DNA of 9,080 nt from JBBITW01 sp037440525 (GTDB lineage: Bacteria > Desulfobacterota > BSN033 > UBA1163): positions 1 through 9,080 of the forward strand of contig JBBITW010000141.1 of the NCBI GenBank assembly GCA_037440525.1. Direction: 5' to 3'. Position numbers and translations under genes: made by a program. Shown one piece after another: positions 5,436 to 9,080 of the stretch (its first letter is position 1; each line of letters starts with the position of its first letter). Below the pieces are notes generated by a model. The model was not told where the DNA came from, searched no databases, and saw nothing but the letters and a program-made list of their open reading frames with translations.

Positions 5436-6287
5436 ATGAACGATGTGATTCAGACAAAGAAATTTTCTGGTGCCTCAAAATATGTGCTTGATGATGAGCT
5501 TGCCAAAATTGTCAACATCTCCATTGCACTGGAGATGCCCCTCCTCCTCAAAGGAGAACCAGGAACAGGGAAGACCATGCTTGCCCACGCAATTGCAGAG
5601 GCACTTGGAATGAAACTGATCGTTTTAAATGTTAAATCAAGCATGAAGCTAATCGATGCCCTCTATCAATACGATACATTAACCCGACTGAATGATTCCC
5701 GATTTGGAGATTCAAAGAGGGATGTGAGCAATATTGAAGAGTATATTAAGATGGGAAAGATCGGACAGGCTTTTGTCTCCGAAGAAAGGGTCGTTCTGCT
5801 AATTGACGAGATTGATAAGGCAGATACTGATTTCCAAGACGATATGTTAGATGTACTGGATCAGATGGAATTTGATATCATTGAGATTGATAAGACGATA
5901 AGGGCGAAACACAGGCCTATCATTATAATAACATCCAATGCAAAAAAAGACCTCTCCGATCCTTTTCTGGGGCGTTGCAATTTCCACCACATCGCATTTC
6001 CTGAACCTGAGATGATGCGAAAGATTGTTTATGTACATTTCCCTGATATAGATAAGGAGCTTCTTGATAGCGCGGTAAGGACATTTTATCGTCTCAGGGA
6101 GATAAAAGGGATTGAGAAGAAACCAGCAACAAGAGAGCTTATTAATTGGATAAGGGCATTAAGATCTGATCCTGATTTCAGGGTAAAGGATTTGATAAAA
6201 GGGGAAGTTCCGTACCTGGGTGTTCTCTTTAAAAAGAGTCCTGACTACTTCGTTGCTCAAAATGCAGTTTCGAGATTTCGGGTTTGA
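5436..6287 (+). CDS. MoxR-family AAA+ ATPase
   Basis: The 283-residue product is one AAA+ module of MoxR type. Walker A is GEPGTGKT (40-47), Walker B LLIDEID (121-127), sensor 1 TSN (166-168), and a likely arginine finger is R180 in FLGRC. A sensor-2-like Arg (R233) sits in KPATREL. All ATPase residues are present. MoxR ATPases form hexamers that remodel or insert metal into client proteins together with a VWA partner, which is encoded 64 bp downstream here on the same strand. The start is supported by AAGGGG and a good promoter. The last codons (SRFRV) run into TTTCGGATTT-like repeat DNA, so the natural C-terminus may have been altered. The exact MoxR subfamily is uncertain. Confidence 0.92.
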   Translation: MNDVIQTKKFSGASKYVLDDELAKIVNISIALEMPLLLKGEPGTGKTMLAHAIAEALGMKLIVLNVKSSMKLIDALYQYDTLTRLNDSRFGDSKRDVSNIEEYIKMGKIGQAFVSEERVVLLIDEIDKADTDFQDDMLDVLDQMEFDIIEIDKTIRAKHRPIIIITSNAKKDLSDPFLGRCNFHHIAFPEPEMMRKIVYVHFPDIDKELLDSAVRTFYRLREIKGIEKKPATRELINWIRALRSDPDFRVKDLIKGEVPYLGVLFKKSPDYFVAQNAVSRFRV

Positions 6288-6323
6288 TTAAGAAGTTTCG
6301 GATTTCAAAATGCGGATTGCAGA
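6268..6323. repeat. Degenerate TTTCGGATTT-like intergenic filler
   Basis: Related strings GTTTCGAGATTTCGG, AGTTTCGGATTTCAAAATGCGGATTGCAGAA and the earlier CAAAATGCAG form an irregular repeat spanning the moxR stop codon and the gap to the VWA gene. From memory, similar TTTCGGATTGCGG low-complexity stretches are scattered through intergenic DNA of Desulfobacterota and Nitrospirota. It carries no recognisable terminator or promoter. Confidence 0.35.
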
Positions 6324-6351
6324 ATAATTAAAGTATTTTATTTGGTAAATT

Positions 6352-7545
6352 ATGTTTGTTGATTTCTTCTACTTACTTAAAAAAGTGGGGATTCCTGTTT
6401 CTCCCACATCCTTTTTGAGGCTTCAAAAGGCCCTTAGCATGGGATTGATCAATTCAGTGGATGATCTATATACAGGAGCTCGTTCGATCCTTGTCAAGAG
6501 TGAGAGATATTTTGATCTCTACGACCAGGTATTTGCCCACTACTTCCAGGGGGTCGAATTAAAGGAACCTAACGAAATAGAAATCTCCGAGATTGTCCGA
6601 TCCATGCTTGAGGAGTGGTTGAAAAATCCAAAGGAATTAGCCGATCTTCTCGGTATGAAAGAGGAAGATATTTCTAAACTTACTCCTGAAGAATTGATTC
6701 AATACTTCCTTGACCGTTTAAGAGAACAGAAGGAAGCACACCATGGTGGAAGCAAGTGGATTGGAACAGGAGGCACCTCTCCTGTGGGGCATTCTGGTTA
6801 TCATCCGGGTGGAATGCGGGTAGGAGGGATATCAAGAAATAAGTCAGCTGTAAAGGTTGCGATGGAAAGAAGATATCGCGATTATTCCCAGGAAGGGCCC
6901 TTTACAGAATCCCAGATGGGGGAGGCATTAAAGAGATTGAGAAATATGGTTCCTTTTGGTCCAAAGGATAAGGTCAATATCGATAAAACCATCTACGAAA
7001 CGATGAAGAACTGTGGTGAGATTGAGATCGTTTTTGATAGAAGTTTGAAGGATCGATTAAAGGTAATTCTGGCCATTGATAATGGCGGATGGTCAATGGA
7101 TCCATATATTGAACTCGTTCAAACCCTCTTCAATTATGCCCGTTCCCAGTTTAAAGACCTGAAGACCTTCTTCTTCCATAACACAATATATGACTATTTA
7201 TGGGAAGACCCTCCGAGACGTTCAAAGCCATTTCCAGTTAATGAATTGGTCCGTTTCGATCCAGAGACAAGGTTCATCATTGTTGGTGATGCAAGTATGG
7301 CCCCTTATGAACTGATGGCTACTGATGGTTCCATTTATTTCGAGGAGAGGTCAGGTAAACCAAGTTATATGAGATTGCAATTTATTTCCAAAACCTTTCC
7401 TCATTCTGTCTGGCTCAATCCTGTGCCAGTCTTTGAATGGCCCTATACCCAGACGATTGCCCAGATTCAAGAGATATTTCCCATGTTTGAGCTAACACTC
7501 GATGGCCTTGAGAAGGCAGTAAACCACCTCATGCGAAAAAACTGA
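6352..7545 (+). CDS. CoxE-like VWA-domain protein, partner of the MoxR ATPase
   Basis: The 397-residue cytosolic protein has a helical N-terminal part (1-125) opening with FLxLLKKVGIPVS-type sequence. A Gly/His-rich linker (about 132-160, IGTGGTSPVGHSGYHPGG) follows, then a VWA domain from about 225. The first metal-site (MIDAS) motif, normally DxSxS, here reads D243-NGGW-S248-MD. The later acidic position is probably D313 in VGDASMAPYE. FFFHNTIYDYLW (273-284) is typical of CoxE-like VWA proteins. With MoxR such proteins act in maturation of specific enzymes, as in CO dehydrogenase, nitric oxide reductase or gas-vesicle systems. The ATG has no clear Shine-Dalgarno, but the conserved N-terminus supports it; translation may rely on the shared message. 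The client is unknown. It converges on the Hdr-like gene with a 39-bp gap. Confidence 0.88.
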   Translation: MFVDFFYLLKKVGIPVSPTSFLRLQKALSMGLINSVDDLYTGARSILVKSERYFDLYDQVFAHYFQGVELKEPNEIEISEIVRSMLEEWLKNPKELADLLGMKEEDISKLTPEELIQYFLDRLREQKEAHHGGSKWIGTGGTSPVGHSGYHPGGMRVGGISRNKSAVKVAMERRYRDYSQEGPFTESQMGEALKRLRNMVPFGPKDKVNIDKTIYETMKNCGEIEIVFDRSLKDRLKVILAIDNGGWSMDPYIELVQTLFNYARSQFKDLKTFFFHNTIYDYLWEDPPRRSKPFPVNELVRFDPETRFIIVGDASMAPYELMATDGSIYFEERSGKPSYMRLQFISKTFPHSVWLNPVPVFEWPYTQTIAQIQEIFPMFELTLDGLEKAVNHLMRKN

Positions 7546-7584
7546 ATCCATAATTGGCAAAAAACCTCTCCCCTTTAAATAATT

Positions 7585-9003
7585 TTATTTCATTACCTTA
7601 GATAAGAGTGGAACAGGATTTATAAAATGCTTATCGAGACCTAATACTTCTGGCTTCAGGCCGAAGGACAATCCCATAAGTTGTGTAAAGTATATAATTG
7701 GCAGGTTAAACCTTTCTTTATATTCATCTTCGATCTGTTTCTGGCGGGCATCGAGATTCACATGGCATAAAGGACATGCCACTACGATTGCCTCTGCCCC
7801 AACATCCCTTGCATTTTTCAGTATTTTTCTACTCAACTCAAGGGCAATGGGAGGCTGGGTGATTCCGAGGGAAACTCCACAGCAGCGTGTCTTATATGAC
7901 CAATCAAGAGGGGTGATACCAATAGTTTTCATAATTCTATCCATGTTTACGGGATATTCGTAATCCCTGGTTTCTGTTATCTTTGGCGGTCGGGTAATGA
8001 TACAACCATAATAACATACAACCTTCATACCATTAAGAGGTTTAATTATATTTGATGCAATCTTTTGATATCCAATCTTCTCTATGGTAGTTAAGATATG
8101 GTCAATCTTAACTTCATTATAGGTGAGGGAAGGAACTTCCCTGAGGATTCTCTCCCTTAAATATTCATTTTCACTCATATCCTTTAGCGCTACCTTCATC
8201 CTTAAGAAACATGATGGGCATGGAGTGGTGATATTATCAAATCCATCCCCTTTCATCAAAGCAACATTCTTCATGGGAAGGAGGGTGGAAAGGTAATGGT
8301 CTGTTGAGTGGGCAGGGGTTGTTCCACAACATCCCCATCCCTCTGGTTCATAAAGAGAAATGCCAAGAGTGTTAAAAACAGCCTTTATTGAAAGGTCATA
8401 TTCTTTTGACGTACCATGGAGGCTACAACCCGGAAAGTAAGCAATCCCATCCTTTTTTGCCTCTTTTTTTTCTTTTATTTTAGGTTTTCCAATTGCTGGA
8501 AGTATCTTAAGTTTTCCTTCTTTTAACATCCTCCAGGCCATTGGAAGATCATTCTGCCATAGTTGATCAAATTTAAGTTTACCTGAAAATAGTTGACGAA
8601 AATATATTTCTCCCATCAATCCTGTTTCATACATCCTTCCAAACCAGTTGATCCCTCTAAGGGCTGCTTCATAGAAGACTGTTACGGAGGGAACTTTTGA
8701 TTTTATTCCCTCTTTCTTTGCAAGAATCTTTAAAAAATCCATGATCTTTGTGATATTAATATCATGTGGGCAACGGGTTGCACATGTCTCGCACATTGCG
8801 CATAGCCAGATAGTTTTTGAGTTAAGGACCATCTCCTTCTGGCCCAACTGAATCGCCCGCATCAACTGATTTGGAGCGAGATCAAAATATTCTGCAACCG
8901 GGCAGCCTGAAGAACACTTCTGGCATTGATAACAGAGATAGACATTTTCACCTGTTTCTTTACGTATGGCTTCGGCCAGATCATTACTTAAAACTGTTTG
9001 CAT
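7585..9003 (-). CDS. Heterodisulfide reductase-like HdrC-HdrB fusion (iron-sulfur protein)
   Basis: The 472-residue product joins an HdrC-like ferredoxin part to an HdrB-like part, as in HdrD. Numbered from the chosen start, the two [4Fe-4S] motifs are C24/C27/C30/C34 (CYQCQKCSSGCP) and C68/C71/C74/C78 (CAMCETCATRCP). The two CCG domains are both complete: C193, C225-C226-G, C262-PS-C265, and C330/C334, C374-C375-G, C410-PL-C413. CCG domains bind the unusual [4Fe-4S] clusters that reduce disulfides. It probably passes electrons between a donor and a disulfide or similar acceptor in energy metabolism. I start at ATG 9001-9003 because AGGA lies eight bases upstream. The frame could extend to 9063, but that adds 20 atypical residues and has no ribosome site. 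There is no membrane helix, and no HdrA or flavin subunit in the window; the upstream neighbour is outside it. Confidence 0.92.
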   Translation of the reverse strand: MQTVLSNDLAEAIRKETGENVYLCYQCQKCSSGCPVAEYFDLAPNQLMRAIQLGQKEMVLNSKTIWLCAMCETCATRCPHDINITKIMDFLKILAKKEGIKSKVPSVTVFYEAALRGINWFGRMYETGLMGEIYFRQLFSGKLKFDQLWQNDLPMAWRMLKEGKLKILPAIGKPKIKEKKEAKKDGIAYFPGCSLHGTSKEYDLSIKAVFNTLGISLYEPEGWGCCGTTPAHSTDHYLSTLLPMKNVALMKGDGFDNITTPCPSCFLRMKVALKDMSENEYLRERILREVPSLTYNEVKIDHILTTIEKIGYQKIASNIIKPLNGMKVVCYYGCIITRPPKITETRDYEYPVNMDRIMKTIGITPLDWSYKTRCCGVSLGITQPPIALELSRKILKNARDVGAEAIVVACPLCHVNLDARQKQIEDEYKERFNLPIIYFTQLMGLSFGLKPEVLGLDKHFINPVPLLSKVMK

Positions 9004-9021
9004 AATTGGGGTCCTTTTTAT

Positions 9022-9047
9022 CGTGTCCGTATTATTTAACGGGCACG
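9022..9047. promoter_or_regulatory. Inverted repeat upstream of the Hdr-like gene
   Basis: CGTGTCCGT (9022-9030) and ACGGGCACG (9039-9047) are 9-base arms around ATTATTTA, with one non-Watson-Crick position (U-G in a plus-strand transcript, C-A in the minus-strand one). It lies 18 bases before the chosen start and is markedly richer in G+C than its surroundings. There is no following T-run in the direction of the gene, so an operator or leader hairpin is more likely than a terminator. Confidence 0.5.
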
Positions 9048-9080
9048 AGTTACGGATTATCATTTTAAACTTTTGGTCTT

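Overview
The window reads as a piece of a low-to-medium G+C genome from an anaerobic bacterium. The best guide is a HdrC-HdrB type heterodisulfide reductase fusion, which is common in sulfate reducers, syntrophs and related Desulfobacterota or Nitrospirota and in methanogens. The Shine-Dalgarno sites, the sigma70-like promoters, the PilZ protein and the MoxR/CoxE-like pair favour a bacterium. The lineage is an inference; no rRNA or other marker gene is present.

Left part (1-1546): accessory DNA. After the 3' end of an unidentified gene (3-95) come short repeats. Then comes a toxin-antitoxin module on the minus strand: an AbrB/MazE-like antitoxin, followed with a 4-base overlap by a PIN-domain toxin. 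The module has a very good promoter with a palindrome at the expected transcription start. It is enclosed by transposon debris. A collapsed IS110-like element (1117-1461) keeps the N-terminus and apparently the C-terminus of its transposase. A second copy of only its right end lies beyond the toxin gene (216-299). As a result the toxin-antitoxin pair sits between direct repeats of about 67 bp, and the whole 216-1461 block is bounded by matching inverted ends.

Middle (1547-5435): two convergent major-facilitator transporters, one DHA2 drug-efflux-like (+) and one OFA/monocarboxylate-like (-). They are followed by a minus-strand pair made of an unrecognised 99-residue protein and a PilZ c-di-GMP-binding protein. 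An AT-rich intergenic region of about 265 bp with a cluster of GACAA/TTGTC motifs separates that pair from the next genes.

Right part (5436-9080): a plus-strand MoxR-type AAA+ ATPase followed by a CoxE-like VWA protein. Such a pair usually works as a metal-dependent chaperone or maturation machine for a specific client. The VWA protein has an altered metal-site motif (DNGGWSMD). Converging on it is the HdrC-HdrB fusion, with two [4Fe-4S] ferredoxin motifs and two complete cysteine-rich CCG domains. No obvious client of the MoxR/VWA pair lies inside the window. The nearest metalloenzyme is the Hdr-like protein, but a link between them is only a guess.
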